From: Microbaculum marinisediminis
GTDB taxonomy: Bacteria > Pseudomonadota > Alphaproteobacteria > Rhizobiales > Tepidamorphaceae
Assembly: GCF_025397915.1 (NCBI RefSeq)
Contig: NZ_JALIDZ010000005.1
Location: forward strand, 310,001 to 374,000
Reading direction: 5' to 3'
Length of the DNA: 64,000 bases
The position numbers and the translations under genes were made by a program. This document shows positions 1 through 9,669 of the stretch, one piece after another. How positions within the stretch are numbered: the stretch's first letter is position 1; every line of letters begins with the position of its first letter. Below the pieces are notes generated by a model. The model did not search any database and was not told where the DNA came from. It was given only the letters and a program-made list of their open reading frames with translations.

Positions 1-1209
1 AATCGGTTCGCGACCGCGGCGCTCGCCTTCATCGCCACCGAGGACGAAATCCACGACCGCGCGCTGGCCGATCTGGCACGGGCGGCCGGCGTTCCCGTCA
101 ACGTCGTCGACCGGCCGGAGCTGTGCGACGTGCTGACGCCGGCGATCGTCGACCGCGCGCCGGTGACGGTCGCGATCTCGACCGAGGGCGCCGCGCCGGT
201 GCTGGCCGGTCTCCTCAGGGCGAAGATCGAGGACATGCTGACTCCGGGCACCGGCCGTCTGGCGACACTTGCCGGAGAGCTGCGCGGCCGGGTGGCGGCG
301 CTGCTGCCGCCGGGCCGGGCGCGGCTTGACTTCTGGCGGGCTTATTTCACCGGCGAAGAGATGGCGGTCGCCGCCACGAATGGCGCCGCGGCGCTGCGCC
401 GGAGCGTGGCGAAACTTCTGGAGTCCCGGCGTCCTGGCGACCCCGGGCAGGGCTTCGTCTGGCTCGTCGGCGCCGGGCCGGGGGCGGCCGACCTTTTGAC
501 GCTGCGGGCCCGACGGGTGCTGGCGCAGGCCGACGTGGTGGTCCATGACGGCCTGATCGAGCCGGAGGTGCTGGATGTCGTGCGCCGCGACGCGCGGCGG
601 ATCGACGTGGGCAAGCGCAAGGGCAGGGCCAACGCCTCGCAGGCCGAGATCAACGCGATCCTGATCGCCGAGGCGAAGGCCGGGCACAGGACGGTGCGGC
701 TGAAGGCCGGCGATCCGATGGTCTACGGCCGGGCCGGGGAAGAGCTCGCCGCGTTGCGGCAGGCGGACATCGCGCACGCGGTGGTGCCTGGCATCACGGC
801 GGCGCTGGGGGCGGCGGCCGATACGGCCACCCCACTGACCCATCGCGCGCATGCGTCCGCGCTCGTCTTCGCCACAGGACACGCGGCACCGGGCGCGGAC
901 GGGCTCGACTGGGCGGAACTGGCCCGATCCGACGCGACGATCAGCCTCTACATGGCGCGCAGCGTCGCCGACGAGGTCGCCAACGCCCTGATATCACACG
1001 GCCTTTCACCCGATACCCCGGTCGCCGCGGTCGAGAACGCTTGCCGGCCACACCAGCGGCGGTTCTTCGGGCGCCTGGACCGGCTGCCGGCGCTGGCGGG
1101 GCGGGGCGACGTCACCGGGCCGGTGGTCATCTTCGTCGGCCGCGCGGTGGCCGAAGGCGACTGGGCCGACGCCGAAAGCTTCGCGGCAAAGGCCGCCCTG
1201 GCGGCGTAG
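1..1209 (+). CDS. cysG: Siroheme synthase CysG, 5'-truncated by window edge
   Basis: Bifunctional siroheme synthase; 402 residues are visible and the reading frame is open from base 1, so the start lies outside the window. The first part is the C-terminal half of the precorrin-2 dehydrogenase/ferrochelatase domain (VNVVDRPELC, then VTVAISTEG). From about visible residue 153 a uroporphyrinogen-III methyltransferase domain follows, with the SAM-site loop VGAGPGAADLLTLRA and the family motif GDPMVYGRAGEE. Siroheme is the prosthetic group of the sulfite reductase encoded two genes downstream, which explains the linkage. The next gene starts 22 bases after the TAG stop, so they are probably co-transcribed. 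Identification rests on motifs and context and is secure. Confidence 0.95.
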   Translation, partial: NRFATAALAFIATEDEIHDRALADLARAAGVPVNVVDRPELCDVLTPAIVDRAPVTVAISTEGAAPVLAGLLRAKIEDMLTPGTGRLATLAGELRGRVAALLPPGRARLDFWRAYFTGEEMAVAATNGAAALRRSVAKLLESRRPGDPGQGFVWLVGAGPGAADLLTLRARRVLAQADVVVHDGLIEPEVLDVVRRDARRIDVGKRKGRANASQAEINAILIAEAKAGHRTVRLKAGDPMVYGRAGEELAALRQADIAHAVVPGITAALGAAADTATPLTHRAHASALVFATGHAAPGADGLDWAELARSDATISLYMARSVADEVANALISHGLSPDTPVAAVENACRPHQRRFFGRLDRLPALAGRGDVTGPVVIFVGRAVAEGDWADAESFAAKAALAA

Positions 1210-1231
1210 AACGGATACGAGGAGGACGATA

Positions 1232-1558
1232 ATGGCATATGCAAGCAATTTTCGCGTCCTGACCGCAAACCGCCTGGCCGACGGCCGCGTCGTCTATCTC
1301 GGCGATCGCGACTGGACCGTCGATCTCGGCGCGGCGCGGCTGGTGCAGACCAACGCCGATGCCGAGGTCGCCGAGCGGGCCGGCCGCGAGGCTGTGGCGG
1401 CGCGGCTGGTGGTAGAGCCCTACCTGATCGACGTCGAGGCGGAGGATCGCGGCGTCCAGCCGGTGCGGCTGCGCGAGCGCATCCGCGCCGGCGGCCCGAC
1501 GACGGGCAATGCGGTGGCAGGCAACGCGGCGACGGGTGCCGCGCGGGAAACGGCCTGA
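1232..1558 (+). CDS. DUF2849 family protein of the sulfite reductase operon
   Basis: Small 108-residue cytoplasmic protein lying between cysG and cysI. The N-terminus (VLTANRLADGRVVYLG, then a conserved-looking Trp) matches my recollection of DUF2849, a family found almost only next to cysG/cysI in alphaproteobacteria. The body is acidic; the last 25 residues are a low-complexity Gly/Ala/Thr tail. No signal peptide, metal motif or membrane segment is visible. A strong GAGGAGG ribosome site sits 8 bases before the ATG. Function is unknown; a helper role for siroheme delivery or sulfite reductase is inference from position only. Confidence 0.85.
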   Translation: MAYASNFRVLTANRLADGRVVYLGDRDWTVDLGAARLVQTNADAEVAERAGREAVAARLVVEPYLIDVEAEDRGVQPVRLRERIRAGGPTTGNAVAGNAATGAARETA

Positions 1559-1649
1559 GGGCCACCACGATACCGGACCGGACGGCCGCGGTGGCGGTGT
1601 CCCGATCGGCATCGGTGCAAACGGCAGACCTCCAAGAGCGAAGAAAACC

Positions 1650-3371
1650 ATGTACCGCTACGACGAATTCGACCACGCCTTCGTGCGCGACCGGCTGGAG
1701 CAGTTCCGCGACCAGGTTAACCGGCGTCTCGCCGGGGACCTCACCGAGGAGCAGTTCAAGCCGCTGCGGCTGATGAACGGCGTCTATCTACAGCTCCACG
1801 CCTACATGCTCAGGATCGCCATTCCCTATGGCACCCTGTCGGCCCGTCAGCTGCGCAAGCTCGCCCATGTCGCGCGTACCTACGACAAGGGCTACGGCCA
1901 CTTCACCACGCGCCAGAACCTGCAGCTCCATTGGCCGAGGCTCGAGGACATCCCGACGATCCTGGAGGAGCTGGCGGAGGTCGAGATGCATGCGATCCAG
2001 ACCTCGGGCAACTGCATCCGCAACGTCACCACCGATCACTTCGCCGGTGCGGCCGCCGACGAGGTCGCCGATCCGCGCCCGTGGGCCGAGATCGTGCGGC
2101 AATGGTCGTCGCTGCATCCGGAATTCTCGTTCCTGCCGCGCAAGTTCAAGGTGGCGGTGACGGCGGCGGCGCGCGACCGCGCGGCGATCCGCGTCCACGA
2201 CATCGGGCTGGAGCTGCGGCGCGGACCGGACGGAGGCATCGGGTTTCGCGTCTTCGTCGGCGGCGGCCTGGGCCGCACGCCGATGGTCGGCCGGGAAATC
2301 CGCGATTTCGTGCCGGAGAACGCGCTGCTCGCCTATCTCGAGGCGATATTGCGCGTCTACAACCGCTATGGCCGGCGCGACAACAAGTTCAAGGCGCGGA
2401 TCAAGATCCTCGTGCACGAGCGCGGCATCGAGGAGATCCGCGCGGGCGTGGAGGCCGAGTTCGAGACCCTGCGCGGCGGCGCCCTCGACGTGCCGGCGGA
2501 GGCGCGCGAGCGGATCGCGGCCTATTTCGCCCCGCCGGCCTTCGCCGACCTGCCGGCCAGGAGCGCGGCGCTGGAAGCGGCCTGGAAGGCCGATCCGACG
2601 TTCGGGCGCTGGATCGCGCGCAACACCCATCCGCACAAGGTGCCCGGCTACGTCTCGGCGACGATCTCGCTGAAGCCCGTCGGCGGCGTGCCGGGGGACG
2701 CGACCGCGGCGCAGATGGACGCCGTCGCCGACCTCGCCGAACGGTACGGGTTCGACGAGATCCGGGTGAGCCACGAGCAGAACCTGATCCTGCCGCATGT
2801 CCGCAAGGACGACCTGCGCGCGGTCTATGACGGCCTCGTCGCGGCGGGACTGGCCACCGGCAACGCCGGGTTCGCCACTGACATCATCGCGTGCCCCGGC
2901 CTCGACTATTGCGCGCTCGCCAACGCCCGGTCGATCCCCATCGCCCAGCGGCTGTCCGAACGCTTCGCCGACGCCGACCGGCAGGCGGAGATCGGCGACC
3001 TCAGCCTGAAGATCTCGGGCTGCATCAACGCCTGCGGCCACCATCACGTCGGCCACATCGGCATTCTCGGTGTCGACCGGAAAGGCGAGGAATTCTACCA
3101 GATCACGCTGGGCGGCGCCCCCGGGGGCGAGATTGCCGGTGCCGGGAGCGGGGTTGGCGAGAGCGGGGGTGCCGAGATCGGGGGGGCGGACGCCGCCATA
3201 GGCGAGATCGTCGGCAAGGGCTTTTCCGCCGACGATGTCGTCGATGCCGTGGAGACCATCGTCGACACCTATCTGACGCTGCGCGAGGGCCGCGAGGAAA
3301 CCTTCCTGGCCGCCTGGCGCCGCCTCGGCAACGCACCGTTCCAGGAGGCGCTCTATGGTGGACGATCCTAA
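1650..3371 (+). CDS. cysI: Sulfite (nitrite/sulfite) reductase hemoprotein
   Basis: 573-residue siroheme/[4Fe-4S] reductase that reduces sulfite to sulfide with six electrons, here probably from ferredoxin. The cluster ligands are visible as Cys415-x5-Cys421 (CPGLDYC) and Cys458-x3-Cys462 (GCINACG). Two ferredoxin-like half domains flank the siroheme regions (TRQNLQLHW, SGNCIRNVTTD; SHEQNLILPH). The ATG at 1650 (MYRYDEFDHAF) is chosen over an in-frame upstream start because the upstream extension is low-complexity and overlaps DUF2849. Near residues 490-511 there is a Gly/Ala/Glu-rich stretch between LGG and AAIGEIVG that looks like an insertion. Sulfite rather than nitrite is favoured by the neighbouring cysG, cysH and DUF934. 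Confidence 0.95.
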   Translation: MYRYDEFDHAFVRDRLEQFRDQVNRRLAGDLTEEQFKPLRLMNGVYLQLHAYMLRIAIPYGTLSARQLRKLAHVARTYDKGYGHFTTRQNLQLHWPRLEDIPTILEELAEVEMHAIQTSGNCIRNVTTDHFAGAAADEVADPRPWAEIVRQWSSLHPEFSFLPRKFKVAVTAAARDRAAIRVHDIGLELRRGPDGGIGFRVFVGGGLGRTPMVGREIRDFVPENALLAYLEAILRVYNRYGRRDNKFKARIKILVHERGIEEIRAGVEAEFETLRGGALDVPAEARERIAAYFAPPAFADLPARSAALEAAWKADPTFGRWIARNTHPHKVPGYVSATISLKPVGGVPGDATAAQMDAVADLAERYGFDEIRVSHEQNLILPHVRKDDLRAVYDGLVAAGLATGNAGFATDIIACPGLDYCALANARSIPIAQRLSERFADADRQAEIGDLSLKISGCINACGHHHVGHIGILGVDRKGEEFYQITLGGAPGGEIAGAGSGVGESGGAEIGGADAAIGEIVGKGFSADDVVDAVETIVDTYLTLREGREETFLAAWRRLGNAPFQEALYGGRS

Positions 3372-4197
3372 CCCCGAGCAGGCGTCGGGCGGGCGTAATG
3401 GGGCCACACCTGGCCGCGCCGCCTGGCCCGAGGCGGCGTCGCTCGAAGCGGCAGCGCTCGATCGGCTTTTCGCCGGCGCCAGCGCCGAGGACCTGATCGC
3501 CTATGCCGTCAGGGACCTGGCGCCGGGGCGGGCGGCGGTGGTGTCGTCGTTCGGCGCGGATTCGGTGGTGCTCCTGCACCTCGTCTCCAGGGTGGCACCG
3601 GACACGCCGGTGCTCTTCATCGATACGGCCAAGCATTTTGCCGAAACGCTCGCCTATCGCGACACGCTCGCCGAACGGCTGGGCCTCGTCGACATTCGCT
3701 CGGTGACGCCGCAGCCCGGGCGGCTCGCGGCCCTCGATCCCGATGGCGATCTCCACCGCCGCGACGCCGACCTGTGCTGCCGTATCCGCAAGCAGGAACC
3801 GCTGGAGACCGCGCTTGCCGGCTTCGACCTCTGGATCAACGGACGCCGGCGCGATCAGACCGCCGATCGCGAGGCGATGCCCCTGGTGGAGCGCGACGGC
3901 GACCGGCTGAAGATCAATCCGCTGGCGGGCTGGGCGGCGTCCGAGATCGCCGCCTATCGCACGATCCACGCGCTGCCGCGGCATCCGCTTTCTGCCAAAG
4001 GATACTTGTCGGTCGGCTGCGCGCCGTGCACCAGCCCGGTCGCCGACGACGAGGACGCCCGGGCCGGGCGCTGGCGCGGGCGGGACAAGACGGAGTGCGG
4101 CATCCATATCGCCCGCAACGGCGAGACGGTGCGCGTGCTGCGGCCGGTGCGAGGCAGAGGACAGGACGGAGACGGAGTGCCGGGGCACAAATCATGA
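3355..4197 (+). CDS. cysH: Adenylyl-sulfate (APS) reductase, Fe-S type CysH
   Basis: 280 residues. Reduces APS to sulfite and AMP with thioredoxin. The PP-loop signature appears as SSFGADSVVLL, followed by FIDTAKHF. The cluster-binding cysteines Cys141-Cys142 (LCCRIRK) and Cys222-x2-Cys225 (GCAPC) are present, which marks the [4Fe-4S] APS-using class rather than the cluster-free PAPS enzyme of enteric bacteria. The catalytic cysteine is Cys248 in KTECGIH. The ATG overlaps the 3' end of cysI by 17 bases and the TGA overlaps the next gene by ATGA, so translation is probably coupled through the operon. Confidence 0.95.
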   Translation: MVDDPNPEQASGGRNGATPGRAAWPEAASLEAAALDRLFAGASAEDLIAYAVRDLAPGRAAVVSSFGADSVVLLHLVSRVAPDTPVLFIDTAKHFAETLAYRDTLAERLGLVDIRSVTPQPGRLAALDPDGDLHRRDADLCCRIRKQEPLETALAGFDLWINGRRRDQTADREAMPLVERDGDRLKINPLAGWAASEIAAYRTIHALPRHPLSAKGYLSVGCAPCTSPVADDEDARAGRWRGRDKTECGIHIARNGETVRVLRPVRGRGQDGDGVPGHKS

Positions 4198-4703
4198 CGA
4201 CAATCGAAATCTGGACCCGAGAGGGATTTGTGGCGGACCGCTTTCGCCGCCTGGGCGACGACGAGGCGCTGCCGGAGACCGGCTCCGTACTGGTTCCGGC
4301 GTCGCGCTGGCAAGGCCTCGAGGGGGGCGAACATCGCGATGGCTGCGAGATCGGCGTCGAGCTGTTGCCCGAGGATCCGGTGGAGGACCTTGTGCCGCAC
4401 CGGGAGCGGATCGCGATGATCGCGCTCAATTTTCCTGCCTTTACGGACGGTCGGGCCTATTCGAGTGCCCGTTTGCTGCGCGAACGCTTCGGTTTCACCC
4501 GGGAAATCCGGGCGACGGGCGACATCTTGCTCGACCAGATTCCGTTCATGCTGCGTTGCGGATTTTCCGCCTTTGCCATAAGTCACGGTCCGACTCGCCG
4601 CGCACTCGCGGACGGGCATTGGCCCGAAGTGCCGATCTACCTGCAGCCCGTCGGGCGGCAGGAGGCGCCGGGCACCCGGCCGTGGATGCGTCTCAGCCGC
4701 TAG
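4194..4703 (+). CDS. DUF934 family protein, sulfite reductase partner
   Basis: 169-residue protein starting at an ATGA overlap with cysH. The segment NFPAFTDGRAYSSARLLRER followed by EIRATGDILLDQ and FMLRCGFSAF matches DUF934, a family conserved beside cysI in many proteobacteria and often labelled an oxidoreductase without direct evidence. No cofactor motif is obvious and only one Cys is in the conserved block. It is the last gene of the cysG-DUF2849-cysI-cysH-DUF934 operon. The biochemical role is unknown; assistance to sulfite reductase is inferred from conserved linkage. Confidence 0.88.
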   Translation: MTTIEIWTREGFVADRFRRLGDDEALPETGSVLVPASRWQGLEGGEHRDGCEIGVELLPEDPVEDLVPHRERIAMIALNFPAFTDGRAYSSARLLRERFGFTREIRATGDILLDQIPFMLRCGFSAFAISHGPTRRALADGHWPEVPIYLQPVGRQEAPGTRPWMRLSR

Positions 4704-4843
4704 TGCTCCGTATCCGAAGTTCGACACAATGTTCAGCAGCTTCCGTACGAACGCCGGTTTAGACAAGGACACCAGCCAGTTTGTGTTTCTGGTGTGGTTT
4801 TCGGGTCTGACGTCCGTCGCCTGGTCCGCTGAACGCGATGTGA

Positions 4844-5917
<1,074 letters not shown>

Positions 5918-5958
5918 GTCCGGCCGCGGTTCCGGCCCCCCCTCCATCCGGCACGCGT

Positions 5959-6182
5959 TGCCCGGGGCACGCCCGGGCATGACGCGGGACTGGTGAGGCA
6001 GGGCGATGCGGCCTGTGGAGTCCCGCCTTCGCGGGACTGCGCGGAGGGGGAGAAGCCGGTGATGCGCCCTTCGCAGCCCTCATCCTGAGGAGCGGCGAAG
6101 CCGCGTCTCGAAGGACGAGGGCGAAGCTCGCGGCCGCTGCTCGCAACCCTGCACGTCATTACCAGGCTTGACCTGGCAATGA
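5959..6182. repeat. Cluster of four intergenic palindromic elements
   Basis: The 320-base gap between the FNR gene and DUF4031 holds no gene. It contains four hairpin-forming elements: 5959-5979 (TGCCCGGG arms, loop GCACG); 6019-6038 (AGTCCCGC arms, loop CTTC); 6078-6120, a 43-base interrupted palindrome with outer arms CCTCATCCT/AAGGACGAGG and inner arms GCGGC/GCCGC; and 6156-6182 (TCATTACCAGG/CCTGGCAATGA, loop CTTGA). Elements like the third and fourth are familiar as dispersed intergenic palindromes of Rhizobiales genomes. They may act as bidirectional terminators or mRNA-end protectors. Confidence 0.75.
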
Positions 6183-6237
6183 GGGGCGTATGGCATGAGG
6201 GTAGTATGTCAGGGGGGCGAGGGAGCGCGAGGACGCG

Positions 6238-6549
6238 ATGGCCGTCTATGTCGACGAGGCGATCTGGCACTGGCACGGCCGCAAGTGGTGCCACCTGCTC
6301 GCCGACAGCGAGGCGGAGCTGCATCGCTTCGCCTTTTCCCTCGGCGTCCAGCGCTCGTCGTATCAGGGGCCGCCGCGTACGGGAAAACCGCATTACGACC
6401 TGACCGCCTGGGAACGCAGCCGCGCGATCAGCCGCGGCGCCATCCCCTGCGACCGCCAGCAGATCATAGCCGTTCTGCGGCAGGTGCGGGGGCAGGTGCG
6501 GGGGCGGGCGCGCCCACTCGTCGCGGCAGCCGAAATGGCGGCCGGCTGA
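6238..6549 (+). CDS. DUF4031 domain protein
   Basis: 103-residue cytoplasmic protein. MAVYVDEAIWHWHGRKWCHL, then LLADSEAELHRFA and PHYDLTAWERSRAISRGA match DUF4031, a short family of unknown function with conserved aromatic, His and Asp residues near the N-terminus. The ATG at 6238 puts the conserved VYVD motif at residues 3-6, which fixes the start. It is flanked by a palindrome cluster upstream and a convergent secreted-protein gene downstream, so it is probably monocistronic. No function can be assigned. Confidence 0.8.
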   Translation: MAVYVDEAIWHWHGRKWCHLLADSEAELHRFAFSLGVQRSSYQGPPRTGKPHYDLTAWERSRAISRGAIPCDRQQIIAVLRQVRGQVRGRARPLVAAAEMAAG

Positions 6550-6556
6550 TCCGGCG

Positions 6557-7123
6557 TCAGTAGCTCGCCGGCACGAACAGAGCGATGAGGTTGATGTTGT
6601 CGATCTCGACGTTTCCGCCCGCTTCCGTGCACATCAGGTTGACGGCGACGGGCCCGGCCGCCGCGACCGGCAGTGGACGCGTCAGGCTTGCCGTCACGTA
6701 GCCGGTGCCTTCGTTCAGGCTCGTGTTCAGTCCCGCCGTGGTGCCGTCGACGATGGTGCAGCCGTGGACGCTGCCCGGGTTGATGTGATGGGCATTGAAG
6801 CTGGCCGTTGCGACGACGGTTCCCGGCCCGGGCGCCGTGAGCGAGACCGAGAAGACGGTCTCGTAGGTGCCGGTGAGAGGGACCGGCGTGAGGGAGGAGG
6901 CCGAGGCGACGCCGGCCGGCTTCGCCGATCTGTGCAGGTGTTTCGCCCTGACGGTGTTCTTCCTGATCTTGGCGCCAGTCACCGCGTTCTTGCCGATGTC
7001 CCTCTTGCCGACACAGCCCTTGCAGGCGAGGTCGGTGGCGGTCTGGGCCACGGCGGGAGACCCGAGCCCGGCCAGGGCGACGGCGGCGGCGAACGCGATC
7101 CGGTGTCGTGCAGTCACGGGCAT
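6557..7123 (-). CDS. Exported hypothetical protein
   Basis: 188 residues with a clear Sec signal peptide (RHRIAFAAAVALAGLGSPAV, cleavage likely after AVAQ). The start at 7123 is preferred over an upstream alternative because it places the signal peptide directly at the N-terminus. After the signal come a CKGC pair, a basic segment with DIGKNAVTGAKIRKNTVRAK, and a beta-rich domain with regularly spaced Thr/Val and two further cysteines. I do not recognise a named family. The DIG-NAVTGAKI type motif occurs in many secreted bacterial proteins of unknown function. Probably periplasmic or extracellular. Confidence 0.7.
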   Translation of the reverse strand: MPVTARHRIAFAAAVALAGLGSPAVAQTATDLACKGCVGKRDIGKNAVTGAKIRKNTVRAKHLHRSAKPAGVASASSLTPVPLTGTYETVFSVSLTAPGPGTVVATASFNAHHINPGSVHGCTIVDGTTAGLNTSLNEGTGYVTASLTRPLPVAAAGPVAVNLMCTEAGGNVEIDNINLIALFVPASY

Positions 7124-7371
7124 GGCTCGTATCGATCCCTCGATGGGACCGGATCCCCCTGGCGGTGGACGCATTGGAAATCCGGTCGGTTTCCCTAAAA
7201 AGCCGAGCGGTGATATGCGCGTCCGGTTTCATCGCGATGTCCGGCCTGTTTCGGTCCGGTTTCGGTCGGTAAACCTGCGGCCTCCGGTGCGGAGGCGTCT
7301 CATTTGCGCTCGCGCGCGGGGGCCGGCAGCGCTATCGTCCGCAGCCTGTTCGGCCAGTGCGGATCACCGGC

Positions 7372-8145
7372 ATGATGCGTTTCCTGATCGCGATCCTCGC
7401 CGGCATCCTCGGCGCGGGCCTCGGGCTGGTCGCCGGCTGGTTCGTTGGCGAGTTCCTGGCATGGCTTTTCGAGGTCTCCTGCTTCGAGGGGGCCTGCGGC
7501 TATTTCGTCGGACTGATCGCCATCATCGGCGGGCTGGTCGGCCTTGTCGCCGGGCCCCTGATCGCGCTGGTCGCGGGGCGGCGACGCGCGGGCCGGGAGG
7601 CACCCGCGGATGCGGTGCCGGGCCGGGCAAGGGCGAAGACGGCGGGCCAGTTCGTCGGCGCGATCGCCGTGATCGTTGCCCTGGGGGCGGGGGGAACCTG
7701 GCTTTACGCCTGGCTCGCCGACGACAGCCTGGGCGGGCCGAACCGGGCGCCGCCGCAGCTGCACTACGAGATACGGTTTCCGGCCGGGACCGCATTGCCG
7801 GATACGGCGGCGGGCGTCGATGTCCAGCTCGACACCGAGAAGAACCAGGCATGGGGCGACCTGTTCGACGACTGGACCCGGCGGGACGGCGACCGGCCGA
7901 TGATCGCCGGTTTCTTCGAGCTCTATTTCCGGGCAAGTTCCCGCGTGCTGTCGGTCAAGCTGCCCGAGGGGCCGCGCTACATCTTCGTGCTCAAGCTGCC
8001 GCGCGCGCCGGGGCAAATGGCGGCCTACACCGACTGGCATCCGGCCGATGCCGTCGACGAGGACGGCAGCGCGCAGCCGCGCGCGGCAAGCGGCCAGGAG
8101 GGTGTCGAGATCCGCTACCGTGTCGTCTACGCGGGCGAGGATTAG
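7372..8145 (+). CDS. Membrane-anchored hypothetical protein
   Basis: 257 residues. Three hydrophobic segments are visible: about residues 5-35, 44-70 and 92-112, the first two rich in Gly. A C-terminal soluble domain of about 140 residues follows (LHYEIRFPAGTALPD onward), probably extracytoplasmic. Two Met codons in tandem at 7372 and 7375 are the likely start; a GTG at 7357 is an alternative. The family is not recognised. It is convergent with the glutamine synthetase homologue, with 43 bases between the stops. Confidence 0.65.
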   Translation: MMRFLIAILAGILGAGLGLVAGWFVGEFLAWLFEVSCFEGACGYFVGLIAIIGGLVGLVAGPLIALVAGRRRAGREAPADAVPGRARAKTAGQFVGAIAVIVALGAGGTWLYAWLADDSLGGPNRAPPQLHYEIRFPAGTALPDTAAGVDVQLDTEKNQAWGDLFDDWTRRDGDRPMIAGFFELYFRASSRVLSVKLPEGPRYIFVLKLPRAPGQMAAYTDWHPADAVDEDGSAQPRAASGQEGVEIRYRVVYAGED

Positions 8146-8188
8146 CGCGTTTCCGGTCGGAACGGCCGCCTGCAAGCCGGGCGGGTGC

Positions 8189-9562
8189 CTAGACGTTCAG
8201 CAGCAGGTATTCGCGTTCCCAGCTCGAGATGACGCGGTTGTAGAGCTGCCATTCGAGCCGCTTCACCTCCAGGAAGGCGTCGACGAAGCGGCTGCCGAGC
8301 ACTTCGCGCAGGGCCTCGCTGGCCGACAGCATCACCAGCGCGTCGTGGTGGTGCAGCGGCAGGCCGAAGGGCAGGGTGTGGGCGTCGATGGTGACCACGG
8401 GGTCCGGATCGATCGTCTCGCGCAGCCCCAGCAGGCCACAGGCCAGCGTGGCGGCGAAGGCGATGTAGGGATTGGAATCGACGCCCGGCACCCGGTTCTC
8501 GACGCGGCGGGCGGATGGCGGCGAATCCGGCACGCGCAGGCCGCAGGTGCGGTTGTCGCGGCCCCAGTGGACGTTGATCGGGGCGTCGGATTCCAGCCGT
8601 ATGCGCCGGAACGAGTTCACGTTCGGACAGAACAGCGGCATCGCCGAAGGCACGTAGCGCTGCAGGCCGGAAATGTAGTGGAACAGCGTCGGGGCGTCGT
8701 TGCCGTCGTCGTCGACGAAGATGTTGCGGCCGTTGTCCGCGCGCACGATCGACTGGTGCACGTGCATCGCCGAGCCCGGCTCGTTCTCGTGCGGCATCGC
8801 CATGAAGGTGGCGTACATGTCGTGCTTCAGCGCGGCCTTGCGCGCGGCGCGCTTGAACAGGAACACCTGGTCGGCCAGCTCCAGCGGGTCGCCGTGCAGG
8901 AAGTTCATCTCGAGCTGCGCCGGGCCGGCCTCGTGCGCCATCGTGCCGATCTCGATCCGCGACTCCTCGCAGTAGGCGTAGATTTCCTCGACGACGGGAT
9001 CGAACTCGTTGGCCGCCTCGATGCCATAGGCCTGGCGGCCGGATTCCTTGCGCCCCGAGATGCCGACTGGCGTCGTCAGCGGAATGTCCGGATCGGTGGA
9101 TTTCTCGACCAGATAGTATTCGAGCTCGGGGGCGACGATGGGCGTCAGGCCCTGGTCGGCATAGAGCTGCAGCACGCGCTTGAGCACCGAGCGCGGCGCG
9201 AAATCGACCAGCGTGCCGTCGTTGTAGGTCGTGTCGCAGATCACCTGCGCCGTCGGCTCCTGGTACCAGGGGACGATGCGGACCGTGCCGACATCGGGGA
9301 TCGTGCGGATGTCCTGGTCGGTTTCCGACTGGATGCCGCCTTCCTCGGCCGGATCGCCGGTCACCGCCTGCAGCAGGATCGTCTCGGGCAGGCGCAGCCC
9401 CGAGTCCAGGTTGCGGATGAAATCCTCGCGCGGGACGATCTTGCCGCGCATCATGCCGGTCATGTCCGGCACCAGGCATTCGACCTCGTCGATATTGCGG
9501 CCGCGCAGCCAGCGCACGATATCGTCCTTGGTCTTCGGTGTTTCGCTTGGGTCGCTATCCAT
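8189..9562 (-). CDS. Glutamine synthetase family protein, PuuA-like
   Basis: 457 residues. ATP-dependent amide ligase of the glutamine synthetase fold, most like gamma-glutamylpolyamine synthetases. Landmarks in order: N-terminal beta-grasp with PDMTGMMRGKIVPRE; metal-site PELEYYLV; HVHQS; NVNSFRRI; NRTCGLRVP; and VENRVPGVDSNPYIAFAA. The tyrosine-adenylylation motif of classical GlnA is absent. The start at 9562 is supported by GGAG five bases upstream. The substrate cannot be read from sequence; putrescine or another amine is the leading guess. A PuuB-like oxidase gene lies at 35411 but is not linked. A divergent methyltransferase gene starts 108 bases away. Confidence 0.88.
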   Translation of the reverse strand: MDSDPSETPKTKDDIVRWLRGRNIDEVECLVPDMTGMMRGKIVPREDFIRNLDSGLRLPETILLQAVTGDPAEEGGIQSETDQDIRTIPDVGTVRIVPWYQEPTAQVICDTTYNDGTLVDFAPRSVLKRVLQLYADQGLTPIVAPELEYYLVEKSTDPDIPLTTPVGISGRKESGRQAYGIEAANEFDPVVEEIYAYCEESRIEIGTMAHEAGPAQLEMNFLHGDPLELADQVFLFKRAARKAALKHDMYATFMAMPHENEPGSAMHVHQSIVRADNGRNIFVDDDGNDAPTLFHYISGLQRYVPSAMPLFCPNVNSFRRIRLESDAPINVHWGRDNRTCGLRVPDSPPSARRVENRVPGVDSNPYIAFAATLACGLLGLRETIDPDPVVTIDAHTLPFGLPLHHHDALVMLSASEALREVLGSRFVDAFLEVKRLEWQLYNRVISSWEREYLLLNV

Positions 9563-9669
9563 GGGAACTCCGGACGATTGATGACGCAGGCGGAAGGTTG
9601 CCCGCTCCGTCTTAGCCATGCCTCGGGGGAGCGGGCAAAGGAAATCTGCAGGCAAACGGATCAAAGGCC

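Noticed and set aside
1788-3407. 539-codon minus-strand open frame inside cysI
   Set aside because: Antisense to cysI, which has intact siroheme/Fe-S ligands; no supporting ribosome site or motif.
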